Below are positions 29,186-39,209 of a stretch of DNA of 40,000 bases, piece by piece (the first letter of the stretch is position 1; each line of letters opens with the position of its first letter). This DNA is from Prorocentrum cordatum (Eukaryota > Sar > Dinophyceae > Prorocentrales > Prorocentraceae), in assembly GCA_963575745.1 (NCBI GenBank), contig CAUYUJ010017900.1, forward strand, positions 67,050 to 107,049, written 5' to 3'. The notes beneath the pieces are model-generated. The model was not told the DNA's origin. It was given only the letters and a program-made list of their open reading frames with translations, and made no database searches. A program made the translations under genes and the position numbers.

Positions 29186-29452
29186 TGCCTCTCCAGCTCC
29201 CCCAGATGCTCAAGCGATGCAGCCCTCTGCGAGTGCAGCTGGCGCCGGGGCTCACACCAACCCTCTCTTCTTGTAAAGGGGGCGCGCACCTGCCCGCGCG
29301 CTCTTCCTCGGTTTTTTTTGGGGGGGGGCTCTCCACCTCGAGGCTGTTCGCCGTCTGGGGCATCTCCGGGGTGCCTTTGGCCCTCGGCGAAGGGGCTCGC
29401 GCCCTCGACCCGCGCGCCCTCTCTCTTTGGGCCGTGCTCCGACCGCGTCGAT

Positions 29453-29672
29453 GGGGAACGGCGCAACGGGGGGGAGCGGGAGCGGAGGGATGGGAGGACG
29501 CGGAGGGCGAGGAGGGAAGGGCGCGGAGGGCAAGGAGGGAAGGGCGGGGAGGACGGAGGGCAGGAGGGAAGGGCGCGGAGGGCAAGGAGGGAAGGGCGCG
29601 GAGGGCAAGGAGGGAGCGGGAGCGGAGGGACCGGAGGACGCGGAGGGCGAGGAGGGAAGGGCGGGGTCTGCT
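29453..29672 (+). repeat. 23-bp minisatellite
   Basis: GCGCGGAGGGCAAGGAGGGA with AGG completing the unit repeats at 23-base spacing (29,521; 29,544 variant; 29,573; 29,596). It is flanked on both sides by GGGAGCGGGAGCGGAGGGA, which itself recurs. Confidence 0.85.
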
Positions 29673-30889
29673 CCGGTCGGCGCTCGCATCTGCCGTCGGC
29701 GAGTGCACGATGGAGCGACCAGGCGAGCGATGGAAGAAGAGGGGGCCGACTGTGTGGACGTTCGCGCGCAAGCTTCCCGAGCAAGGCCTCGCGGTCGCGC
29801 CTACTTCTCCACGCGGTGTGCAGTGCTTGCGGCCCCTGTGAGCCGCGGCGAAAGGTCGCTGTGTCTTCTCGCGTCAGGCCCGGCTCTCTTCGTTTCTGAG
29901 CTGAAGTGACGTTTGGGGAGGCCTCACAGCTGATCATTCACCCTCCCCTCATCCCTCTTCCACTCCTTTTCCACCCACTCACCGCCGCTCACCTCTCCCC
30001 CTCGTCGCCCCTTTCCTTCCCCCTCCCCCCTCCTCCTCTCTTTGCCTCCCCGGCTCGCTTTCGATCCCTCCGTTGCTCAGCTCCCTCCCCTCTCTCTCTC
30101 TCTTTCTCTTTTCGTCCCGACCCCCTGGTATTTTGGGGCGTGTGTGACGGTTGTAGGCAACTTTCAGGTTCGGTTCCAGGGCCCTCGCCGGGCCCCAGGA
30201 CAGTCAGGCAACGACTCCGGGTGGAGCCTGCCCCTGGCAAGGGGTCCGAGCTTCTGGGGGAGCCGCGCGGCGAAACACAGGGCACGACGCTGCGAACGTC
30301 TGGGTCCCCCTCCCTTCGCCTCCCCCTCGCGCACTCCGCGCGCCTCCGCGGTCCTTGCTCCCTGGTCCCTGCGAGGACAAGAAGGCAGCGAAGAGGCAGG
30401 CGACCGAGGAGGAGGAGAGCGGCGCCCGCCGCCCCCTCCTCGGCACGCGCGCCGACGACGACGGCGGTGGCGACCGACTGGCGGCGACAGGGCGCCCTGG
30501 GACCACCCGCGGCTGCGGCGCGGAGCCCGACTGGCGAGTGCTGGCGCGTGAGCGGATATGTCCGCGCGGAGTGCAGCGCAGAGCCCCACGCGCAGGATTC
30601 CCCTTCCGACGCGCCGGTGGGTCACGACGGCCAGCAGGGAAGAGGCGAGCAGCGGCACCGCGAAGACGACTCGTCCGCCCTGTTGCGTCGGCGGCGAAAT
30701 GCGAGCCCTGTCCTCGCTGTTCAGCGATATTCGGGCAACTCGATGGGCCGCGGGGGCAGGGTCGGCCCGGAATTCGTCGAACGCGTGGCGAAATCCGATC
30801 CCTACCCCCGCCTCCCATCGATTCGGGAGACTCGGTGGTGGATGGGGGGCAGGGCTCGGATGTCGCCACCTATCGTGGATGCGTCCACG
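29673..30889. other. No supported gene
   Basis: Pyrimidine-rich at 29,935-30,110 and GC-rich afterwards. Frames up to 280 codons overlap on both strands without motifs, and a short KKAAKRQATEEEESGARRP segment near 30,390 is not enough to support an exon. Confidence 0.35.
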
Positions 30890-31115
30890 ACCCAGACAGC
30901 AGGGCTCGTTTCGATTCCTCCGATTCGGTTCGATTCGACTTCGATGGCTTCCGATTTCGATTCGACTGGACTTCGGATTCCGATTTGGGCTCCGATTTCT
31001 CAATGGAGACTTACCAATGTGCCGATTTCCGCCGATTCGGCCTTTTCCGACTCGGCTGCCCAGTTCCGTCGATCCGATTCATTGCGATCGCCGATCCGAC
31101 TTATCGATCCGATTC
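30890..31115 (+). repeat. Degenerate CCGATTC/TTCGATT repeat
   Basis: Over 225 bases the words GATTCG, GATTCC, TTCGAC and CCGATT recur every five to eight bases. Translations are Asp/Ser/Phe/Arg-rich repeats. Confidence 0.75.
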
Positions 31116-31555
31116 TGGGCTCTCCTGAGACAGCCCCAGCGAGAGCCCTGCGCAGCCGACCGCGGAGCCGCGGAGTGCAGGCGAGGCACGGCCCGAGCCA
31201 GAGGCCACGCTTAGGACGGGCATGCCCTCCTGCCGGCGGATTTGGACGAACAGCACAGCCTGGACAGACACCTGCAAAGCAGTGCCAGGACATCTGCTCA
31301 AAGCATCGCTCCCCCAGACTGTTTTGTTTGAGTGTTCTTTTCAATGTGCATTACCAGCCTCGAACGTATCCCTATCCCTAAGATTGACACGCAAACAATC
31401 CTAGGGACTCGCCCTCAGAAAACAAGGGAATCCCTAAGATTGGCATCGTGATGAGGAGGTGCCCGGCATAGGGGCAGGGACATGTTCCGGGCTGGTAAGT
31501 GCATCCTGTAGAGGCATGGCCCGAGCCAAAGGCCACGCCGAGTCCGGCCATCCGT
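31116..31555. other. Spacer with two imperfect direct repeats
   Basis: GGCCCGAGCCAGAGGCCACG near 31,180 recurs as GGCCCGAGCCAAAGGCCACG near 31,520. TCCCTAAGATTG occurs near 31,373 and 31,430. No gene is supported. Confidence 0.45.
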
Positions 31556-31744
31556 GGAGGAGGAGGAGGAGGAGGAGGAGGAGGAGGAGGAGGAGGAGGA
31601 GGAGGAGGAGGGGAGGAGGAGGGAGGAGGAGGAGGAGGAGGAGGAGGAGGAGGAGGAGGAGGCGAGGAGGAGGAGGAGGAGGAGGAGGAGGAGGAGGGGG
31701 GAGGAGGAGGGAGGGAGGAGGAGGGGAGGAGGAGGAGGGGGAGA
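31556..31744 (+). repeat. GGA array (left half of opposed pair)
   Basis: About 190 bases of GGA with a few GGGA and GGCGA variants. Confidence 0.95.
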
Positions 31745-31904
31745 GGGAGGGCCTCTGCGGAGGCGCGCCGCCCCTGGCGGGGGTCGCCCCCTGCTCGGGC
31801 CAAGCGGGCGCCGACCGCGGAGCCCCCCGCGCCGGCGGAGGGCCTGCCTCAGTCGGCCGCGGGGCTCCTGGCCTTCCCCATCTAGCGCCTCCTTCCCTGG
31901 GGAC

Positions 31905-32039
31905 CCCTCCATCTCCTCCATCTCCCTCCTCCTCTCCTCCTCCCTCCTCCTCCTCCCCCTCCTCCTCCTCCCTCCTCCTCCTCCTCCTCCTCCTCCTCCT
32001 CCTCCTCCTCCTCCTCCTCCTCCTCCTCCTCCTCCTCCT
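31905..32039 (+). repeat. CTC array (right half of opposed pair)
   Basis: About 135 bases of CTC units. With the GGA array it forms a potential inverted repeat around a 160-base GC-rich loop. Confidence 0.95.
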
Positions 32040-33439
32040 ACCAACTCAAACAGGAGGGGTCGCCGCTGTTTGGCCCGAGCGTCGACGCATATCTGCTGAT
32101 TTTAATAGTGAAAGACCTGCAGTCTAATTCTCGTTGCCGCCATGCTTTCTCTCGTACAGCTTCCATCCCCCCCCGCAATTCTAGTTGGTAGGGGAGCTGT
32201 GAACGATCCCAGCTCGCGATCCCCGGAACGTTCGAAGAGCGCGGTGTGGACGCACATTCGCACTTATCTTCGCCTCCGCATCGGCACCTTCCCCCCATTC
32301 CTTGAAGAGCCTCAGCTGCCAACCGGCATCCGGCATCCGGTCCGACTGCGAGGGCAGCAGAAGGCGTGACTGCGACGAGGAACGACTCGTCCACAAGAGC
32401 GCCGCGACGTTCCTCGACCCATCGCAGCCCCACAGGCACTGGCCGCAGCTTCGCGTCGGGCATTACTACGGGGTTCCATCCTGGGCTAACGCCGTGCATT
32501 GGTACATGAACGATCGTGCTGGCTGTCCTTGTGAGCACATCGCACCACCCAAGTGGAACACTGCGAGTCAATGTGCCAGCTTCACCGGCTTCAATATACC
32601 AAGGTTGAGAATGTACCGAGGAGCTGTCCGCGTTGCCAATGGAGGTGCTCCTGGATTTTTTGATTTTGCGGGAGTATGGCGTGTGCGGCCATGTGCGGGC
32701 ATGGCGGGGCCTTCCTGGCCAGCGACTTCCCTGGCAGGGATCGAGGAGATGCGTAGCATGTGCGGGCATGTGCGGGGAGGTGGCGGCTTCAACGCTGCCC
32801 CGCACAGAAGCGCGCAGGGGGGTATGATCGCAGTGTGCGGCATGCGCGCAGAGAAAATTGAGAACAAAAACAGGAAGTGGGCACTAAGATTATGAACCTT
32901 TCAATGGTGATGAGCCCTGTGTGCCCCTGTCCGATTTTGCCTTTGTCTTGAAATCGTCTTAGGGTGTCAGGCCCAGCGCCGAATTGGGAAATCCGCCAGG
33001 GCTCCGACAATTTGTGTCTGTGCCGATCGTCGTTCGTTTCTCCAGCTGGGGCTTCGGCGTCGGGGGCCCGCCGCTGACGCCACTTCTTGGCCTTGCACGG
33101 ACTCGGGCCAGATGGCGGTCGCCACGTCTGAGCGGCAGGAAACATGGCGCCGACGACCGACTTACGCTGGCGACGCGGCATCCGTGCGGCCGCAGGCTCG
33201 CGACGGACAGTTGACAGGCATGACGAACTGGAGACGGCAAAGGGCGAGCCCTCAAAGGCGCTCCGCTGCTCCTCCCGGTCCTTTCTGCGTCGTGGGATTC
33301 CGCGGCGGGAGGTTTCTGGCAGTTTCCCGGCCTTCGGAGACTATCGGCATTCCCGGGGCCGTCGGAAAACGATTCTGTTGGAGTCCCGGGGAAGGGTCCC
33401 AGATCCTTGGCAGGCCACGTTGAAAAGGGCGCGCGATGT
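32040..33439. other. No firm gene
   Basis: Overlapping sense (32,302-32,895) and antisense (32,038-32,805) frames both look moderately protein-like, so neither is supported. CATGTGCGGGCATG-type words repeat at 32,690-32,770. Near 32,970-33,017, CCCAGCGCCGA and CTCCGACAATTTGTG may be a remnant of the right arm of the foldback element seen at 20,951. Confidence 0.35.
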
Positions 33440-33612
33440 GATGATGTTGCAGGCCATGTCGGTGGCGACCCCTACATTTCCCTACCTCTAACATCGCTGT
33501 GCGCTGCCCTCAAAGCGCGCGCGTCTCTGGGGGACATCCCGACTCATAGTGCGGGCTCTGTCCCCCAAGGGTGGGCACATGCAGATCGGCTTTCGGGCGC
33601 GCTCATCCCGTC
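33440..33612 (+). repeat. Segment duplicated at 38,354-38,520
   Basis: GATGTTGCAGGCCATGTCGG, AAAGCGCGCGCGTCT, CATCCCGACTCAT and TCGGGCGCGCTCA appear in the same order and spacing at 38,354-38,520. There they read GATGTTGCGGGCCACGTCGG, GAAGCGCGCGCGTCT, CGTCCCGACTCAT and TCGGGCGCGCTCA. Most differences are transitions, with this copy the more T/A-rich. Confidence 0.65.
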
Positions 33613-34740
33613 CACAGGTTAGCAGCCTTTCCTGTCATGCCTTTTTGGCCATGTGGCCGTCGTTGGCAGTCTCGGTTGGAAGCTGGCATGGCGAATTTGC
33701 ATGCGCGGGCAGGTCCCCGTCCTGAGTCGATGGCATCACCCACGTTTGCCAACGCGCCGATGTTACAACATGTTTCCAGCGCGGAAGAGATAGCTCGATC
33801 TTGCTCCGTTGTCGAGGTTTTTAAATGTACTCATACATCGTGCTTTCGCTTTCTCTTTCCATCCATGGTGTCTCTTTTCTCGCTCCATGCGTCCATCCGA
33901 GTGCAGATGCTGCTTGCGCTCGTCTTCCTGCTCCGTTGCGTTTCTGCGCGTGCGTATCTTCATCTCTCCCCGCATTCCATTTGGAACGGCATCGCAGACA
34001 TTGCCCCTGACTTGCAAGCAGGCCGCGTAGGCGAGCAGGTGAGGCCACGGCTCCTGCGTGCGAGTCCGAGGTCAAGGCAGACCTCGGCCATTGGTTGTCT
34101 CCGCCTGAATTCTCTGGTGCGCCCAGGCGCAGGTGTCCATTATCGCGAAGAGCAGCCCGTCCTGGGTGGGGGCCGCGAGCGTTCCTGGGCGGTGGCCATG
34201 GGCGCGGATGCTTCTATTCAGGGGGGCCCCGCCCCCTTCCTTCCCGCTCCCCGAGACAGGCGAGGAACCTCTGTGCGGGGGTCGCAACCCCGCAAGCTGG
34301 CACCTCTCACCGCGGAGCATAAACAAAACGTGTTCGAGGTGGCCAGAGCCCGGCCCATTTCGCTAAGGGCCGCCCATTGTGGTCGGGGTCGGCACGCCCC
34401 CAGTCACGAAGAGCTTCCAATTTTGGGCGGGGTGGAATTCATTCCGCATGTCGCCCCGTGTCGGTGGGCGGGCGGTGTTCGTCGAATGAGGGGAGTTCCG
34501 CTTCCCCGCGGGTGCGCGTCGTGTAAAGGATCCTATGAGCACCCTCTGCGTTTTGGAAAGAGTCCCCGCGCCCATCTTCGGAAATCCGCAGGGCGCCCGC
34601 GGAGAAACAACAATTGCGGGCATTTTTATGTTGCCACGGGGAAAAGTAGCGTCGGCGCATTGGTTTTGGTGTCGCAGAACGCACCAACGCTTCTTACAAG
34701 TGCACGGGTACATTTTGCTTTGGTCTGGTCGTTGGTGTAA
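33571..34740 (+). CDS. Unrecognised 389-aa open frame, doubtful
   Basis: This is the longest frame outside the retroelement that is not simple sequence. Composition is balanced, and residues about 112-130 (VQMLLALVFLLRCVSARAYL) form one hydrophobic segment that could be a membrane or signal anchor. No domain is recognised. Its first codons overlap a segment that is duplicated elsewhere without preserving the frame, which argues against coding at that end. It has no supporting neighbour, splice signal or homologue visible here. Confidence 0.17.
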   Translation: MGTCRSAFGRAHPVHRLAAFPVMPFWPCGRRWQSRLEAGMANLHARAGPRPESMASPTFANAPMLQHVSSAEEIARSCSVVEVFKCTHTSCFRFLFPSMVSLFSLHASIRVQMLLALVFLLRCVSARAYLHLSPHSIWNGIADIAPDLQAGRVGEQVRPRLLRASPRSRQTSAIGCLRLNSLVRPGAGVHYREEQPVLGGGRERSWAVAMGADASIQGGPAPFLPAPRDRRGTSVRGSQPRKLAPLTAEHKQNVFEVARARPISLRAAHCGRGRHAPSHEELPILGGVEFIPHVAPCRWAGGVRRMRGVPLPRGCASCKGSYEHPLRFGKSPRAHLRKSAGRPRRNNNCGHFYVATGKSSVGALVLVSQNAPTLLTSARVHFALVWSLV

Positions 34741-34917
34741 TTTGCCGACGTCGCAAGGCTAGGCGTGCGCATTCGTATGGGCGCGTGCGTTTTGAAATCA
34801 TAATGCTTTGCGAAGCTTCAGAATGTTTGCGCCATGTTCGCCTGCAGTTTTGGATTTGAGCATTCAGATGGGGCTGCGGGTGCGCCGTTTCGTCGGCTTT
34901 TTCTGGTGCGTGTTACT

Positions 34918-34955
34918 CTCCTCCTCCTTCTCTTCCTCCTCCTCGTCCTCCTCCT
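34918..34955 (+). repeat. Short CTC/TCC tract
   Basis: About 38 pyrimidines in CTCCTC and TTCCTC units. Confidence 0.75.
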
Positions 34956-35204
34956 GTTATTCGGCGGTGCCGACCCCGTTTCGGCAGGCCCCTCACGCGG
35001 CTCTTGACCACATAGTCAAGGGCATAATAAACGCCCCTACCCTGGTTTACGAGGCGCTGTGCGCTGCAACTCCTGTGGGCTGACAGGATAAACCCTGCGT
35101 GATGTGCCGCGTCCTGGCGGCTCTAGGCGTTGGGGGTTCCCAGGAGGTTTACAGACCACGCACTTGTAACCCAGGGTAGGGTCGTTTTTTCATCCCTCAA
35201 CATA

Positions 35205-35975
35205 GGGCGCTCCGCCGACGGCCCCATCGGGAGGGCCCGCACGCGGTACTGCAGCAGTTCGGCGCACCCCGTGGCCCCACCGGGAGCTCCACCGACGGCC
35301 CCATCGGGAGGGTCCGGGCGCCGTGCCCGCTCCCTCTCGGCACACCTCCTCCTCCTCCTTCTCCTCCTCATCCTCCTCCTCCTCCTCTTCCTCCTCCTCA
35401 TCCTCCTCCTCCTCAAGTTCCTCCTCCTCCTCCTCCTCCTCCTCCTCCTCCTCCTCCTCCTCCTGGGGCACACCTCACGTATACAGAAGCCGAGCGGATG
35501 GCTGGTGCTGCGCGTTTGGCGCTTCGCGTCTAGTGCGGTCATTGGGAGCCCGCCCTCAGGGTACGTCCACTCCTCCTCCTCCTCCTCCTCTCCTCCTCCC
35601 CCTCATCCTCCTCTCCCTCTCGGCACGCCCCTCACGTGGTTCCTGGCCCCACAGGACGCTCCACCGAAGGCCCCAGCTGGAGGGGCCGCGTGCGGTGCCC
35701 GCCCCATGTCGTGTCGGCACACCCGTCGCACGGTTCGTGGCCCCATCGGGGTTTCCACCGACGGCCCCAGCGGGAGGGTCCGCATGCTGTGCCCACGCGA
35801 TGTCGGCGCACCCCATCACGCGGTTCGTGGCCCCACAGAAACCTCCACCGAAGACCCCAAAAAAGGGAGGGCCCACATGCGGTAACCTCCCCATGTCGGC
35901 ACACCCCTCACACGGTCCGTGGCCCCACAGGGAGCTCCGCCGAATGTCCCAGGGGGGCGTGGTCCCTGGGGGTGT
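35205..35975 (+). repeat. Minisatellite of about 92 bp with CTC invasions
   Basis: TGGCCCCA recurs at 35,272, 35,644, 35,738, 35,828 and 35,920, the last four being 90 to 94 bases apart. Each is followed by CTCCACCGA, GGCCCC, GGGAGGG, a GCATGCGGT-like word and TCGGCACACC. CTC arrays interrupt the series at 35,346-35,464 and 35,570-35,628, next to CTCTCGGCAC in both cases. The long frames across it are repeat translations. Confidence 0.85.
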
Positions 35976-36260
35976 CCGCTCCGCCGCAAGGCCGCGTCGG
36001 CGCGCCCGCGCGCGCTGTCTGGCGGCGCCCGCCGGGCTGTCGGCAGCCCCCCCGCTTGCCCGCCGACGTTCGTTGGAGGCGTCGGGCGTCGGGATGGCAG
36101 GTCGCGCTTCGGAACTCTGCTGCTCCTGAGCGTTTGGTTGCCCAGCGGGAGTGCGAACGCACAAACTTGGGGATGGAGGTTGTGGTTCGTTAAAGGCTTA
36201 ACGACTTCTGCCGTCCTTCGACTCGCGCTGGAGCGGCCGCGAAGTGCTCGAACTTTCCCT

Positions 36261-36360
36261 GGAGATCTCTGGATTTACTTGGATTTACCCAGATTTATCT
36301 AGATTTACCTGGATTGACCGAGATTTACCTCGATTTATCTGCATTTACCTGGGTTTATGT
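36261..36360 (+). repeat. 10-bp tandem repeat, GATTTACCTG type
   Basis: About ten consecutive decamers of the form GGATTTACTT, AGATTTACCT and CGATTTATCT in perfect 10-base register. Confidence 0.92.
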
Positions 36361-36542
36361 GGCTCGATTCTCACAAGTCGATTGGCGAAAAGTCGACAAG
36401 CCCTTAGGGAGTGGTTTCGGGGGACGGCGGCCGCCGCGCAGCGTCGACCCGGGCAGTGCCACCCCGCGCCGGGGCACTTGCGTTGCCGCTGGCGCCTATA
36501 GGCCCGGCGCAGGCCGGGAAGTGGCCGGGCAGTTGGGCAGGT

Positions 36543-36712
36543 TTCCCCTGCGCACCCACCCACCCAGGACAGCGCTTCGTGGCCACATAGGGAGATCCAC
36601 CGAGGGCCCCAGTAGAGGCGTTCGCGTGCGTCACCCCAACCACCCATGACAGCATTTCGTGACCCCATATTGAATTCCACCGAAGGCCCCAGCGGGGGCG
36701 CTCGCATGCACC
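36543..36712 (+). repeat. Two further units related to the 92-bp minisatellite
   Basis: CTTCGTGGCCACATAGGGAG and TTTCGTGACCCCATATTGAA start units 80 bases apart. Each continues with TCCACCGA, GGCCCCAG and a GCGTGCGT or GCATGCA word. A C run of about 20 follows at 36,760-36,780. Confidence 0.65.
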
Positions 36713-36879
36713 CCCACCCCTCTCTCCCACCCCCTCCCCCCTCAGCCACCTCCCTTTCCCCCCCCCCCCCCCCCCCCCCCCTTGGGGCGCGGCCATGCCC
36801 AGGGCATCCGCCCGACCTGCCTGCCAGGGCATGCCCGCGATTTGCCATCCTCTCGCCTTTCCTTCGCTTTTTCGTATCC

Positions 36880-37715
36880 TTTTTATGTTTTGTCGTGTCT
36901 TTTTCGTGCCGTTTCGTGCCTTTTCGTGCCTTTTCGTACTTTTTTCGTACCTTTTTCGTGCCGTTTCTTATTCACTCTTACCTTCTTCGTGCCTTTTCGT
37001 GCCTTTTTGTTTTTTTTTTCGTGCCTTTTCGTGCCTTTTCGTGTCTTGTTCGTGCCTTGTCGTTTTTTGTTCGTGCCTTCCTCGTGCCTTTTTTTTCTCG
37101 TGCCTTTTTCGTGTCGTTTTTTAGTTGTTGTGTTTTTTGTTTTTTTGTGTTTTTGTTTGTGCCTTTTCGTGTTTCGTGTCTTTTTGTATTTTTTCGTGCC
37201 TTTTTCCGTGCCTTCTCGTGATCGGTCGTGCCTTTTTTGTATTTGTTTGTGTTTTTGTCGTGTCTGTTTTTGTTTTGTCGTGCCTTTTTCGTGCCTCTTC
37301 GTGTCTTTTCGCGCCTTTTCGTGCCTTCTCGTGTTTTTTCTTGTCTTTTTTCGTGCGTGTTTCTAGCCTTTTCGTGCCTTTTCGTGAATTGTTCGTGCTT
37401 TTCTCGTGCCTTTTCCGTGCCTTCTTCGCGCCTTCGTACCGTTTTCGTGTTTGTTCGTGCTTTTTTCGTGCCTTGGTTTTTTTGTGTGGTATTTTCCGTG
37501 TCGTGTCACGTTTTTTCTTGTCTTTGTTCGTGTACTTACGCGCTTGTTCGTGTCTTTTTCGTGCCTTGCCGTGCGTTTTCGTATAGTTTTCGTGTGTTGT
37601 CGTGCTTTGTCGTGCTTCGTTTCGTGCCTTATCGTGTTTTTATGTTTTTTTTTGTGTGTGTGTGTGTTGTGCGGTTTCCTGCAACATGTGTGAATGTTTT
37701 TGTTTTGTTTTTCGT
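36880..37715 (+). repeat. Phased T-tract array, TTTTCGTGCC unit
   Basis: About 830 bases of 10- to 12-base units, each a run of three to six T followed by CGTGCC or CGTGTC. By eye there are about two dozen exact CGTGCC cores. The frames crossing it read as VPFRAFS, SCLFVPF and similar, which mimic membrane proteins but are repeat translations. Confidence 0.9.
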
Positions 37716-38353
37716 GTTCGTCTCGTGCGTTTTCATTTGGGGGGGCCCTGGCAACGCCGATCGCCCTTTGGCGCGGCGGGCGCGGGAGGCGCCAGCAAAT
37801 GTGAAAGGTTCCCTTTCCGGCCCATCGGTCCGTTCGTGCGTCTGACACGTCGGGGCGCGGCCCGCTTGCCGCCCCGCCGCCACGGAGGGATTTCGAAATC
37901 GCGCTTGTTTACAGGAGTGCTCGCGCAGCGCGCGCGGGAAACCCGCCCTTGGCCGCGGGCGGCTCGCGGGGATCGGACCGCCCTCGCGGGGTTTGGGTCA
38001 TGCCCGCAGACGGTCCAGTTGCCTGCCTATGAGAGCCTTCGCAGCGTGTCGTCGTGCTCCTTTTCTCGTGCGTTCTCACAGTCTTGCTGTCTATCTCGGT
38101 TGTTGTCGTCGGGTTCGCGTCCTGTTTTTCTCCAGCGCGGGCTAGCCGGCGACGGCCCGCCCCGGATCCAAATGACGTCGCGCGCGCGTCTAATGTATTC
38201 CTTCTGCCCGCGGGCGTGCGTCTCGGCGCTTCTCTGCGGCCGCCTCTCTTTGCGTGCTTTCTCAGTGATGTTGCTTCTTCCTTTCGCCCCTGCTTGGGCC
38301 TGTCATCTTCCGCGCGCTTCCGTCGCCGTGTGTCGCAGGTGGGGTGTGTGAAG
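37716..38353. other. No supported gene
   Basis: GC-rich unique-looking sequence. A 512-codon frame starting at 38,054 begins with a hydrophobic stretch but runs through duplicated sequence into the GGT array, so I do not accept it. Confidence 0.35.
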
Positions 38354-38520
38354 ATGTTGCGGGCCACGTCGGCGGCGGCGCCTGCGTGTCTCCGCCGACC
38401 TCGCCGCGCGCCGCCCCCGAAGCGCGCGCGTCTTGGGGGGCGTCCCGACTCATTGCGCGGGTTGTGTCCCGAAGGGGCCGCGCGCGTGCAGGCAGGTTCT
38501 CGGGCGCGCTCACCCCTTTC
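38354..38520 (+). repeat. GC-rich counterpart of the segment at 33,440-33,612
   Basis: Same word order as the partner copy, with C or G at most positions where the partner has T or A. Frames are not preserved between copies. Confidence 0.65.
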
Positions 38521-38940
38521 ACGCGCGACGTCGGGTGTCCGGGCCCCCCCCGCGCCATCCAGGCCGCCCGTCTTCCACGGTCGCGGCCTTCGTTGCTTCA
38601 GGGCCCCGCTCCGCGCGGCAGGCCTGGGCCAAAGACAGAAAGAGAAGGCGCTCGTGCACAGGTTGGTCGAGGGGGGGGCGATTGGCTGCGCGGCCGCAGA
38701 GTGCTTCGCAGCGCGCCTGTTGATGTTGCAGTCGCGCCGCTGCCGAAGCTGCCAGGTGTGCGACAACGGTCTCTCCCTAGGTTCCTATGCTTCTTCGTTT
38801 GCTCTTGCCGAAGCAGCCGGCGTATTGGGTGGCGGTGGCGACGCTGAGTTTGTCGCATCGTGTTGGGGACGTCGCCGAAACGGTTCGGCAGAGCGCGTTC
38901 TGTGGTCGCTTGGAGGGGGGGGCCTCCTCCTCTCCCTCTC

Positions 38941-39075
38941 CTCCCTTACTTTTCCTCTCCCTCTCCTCGGTCTGGCGCCTGCGTCGTCGGCGGCTGGCGG
39001 TGGCGGCGGGGGCGACGACTTCCTTTTCTGGGCCGGCGCCGGCGCCTGCGGCGGCGGGCGACGACGACGCTCCGC
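38941..39075 (+). repeat. Duplicate of the leader of GGT array 1
   Basis: CTCTCCTCGGTCTGGCGCC, GGGGGCGACGACTTCC and TTTCTGGGCCGGCGCCGGCG match 3,079-3,175 (CTCTCCTCGGGCCGGCGC, GGGGACGACGATTTCC, TTTCTGGGCCGGCGCCGGCG) in order and spacing. Confidence 0.8.
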
Positions 39076-39209
39076 CACCGTGCCTTGGTTTTGGGTCAGA
39101 GTCCACATGTATGCCTCTTGGGGTCTCGTCGGAGGGCTTTCGGGGGCCTCTGAAAGGGCATTTGTGCAGCCTCCTGGGCGCCTCTTGGCCGTCCCTTGGG
39201 TCCTGTCTG

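Noticed and set aside
32038-32895. Antiparallel frames of 255 and 197 codons
   Set aside because: Both strands look equally protein-like, so composition gives no basis for choosing either.
35205-35975. CRISPR-like regular spacing
   Set aside because: The whole unit of about 92 bases is repeated, with no unique spacers, and the context is eukaryotic.
36646-37586. Overlapping frames of 100-200 codons that look like multi-pass membrane proteins
   Set aside because: They are translations of the TTTTCGTGCC array in all three frames (VPFRAFS, SCLFVPF and similar).
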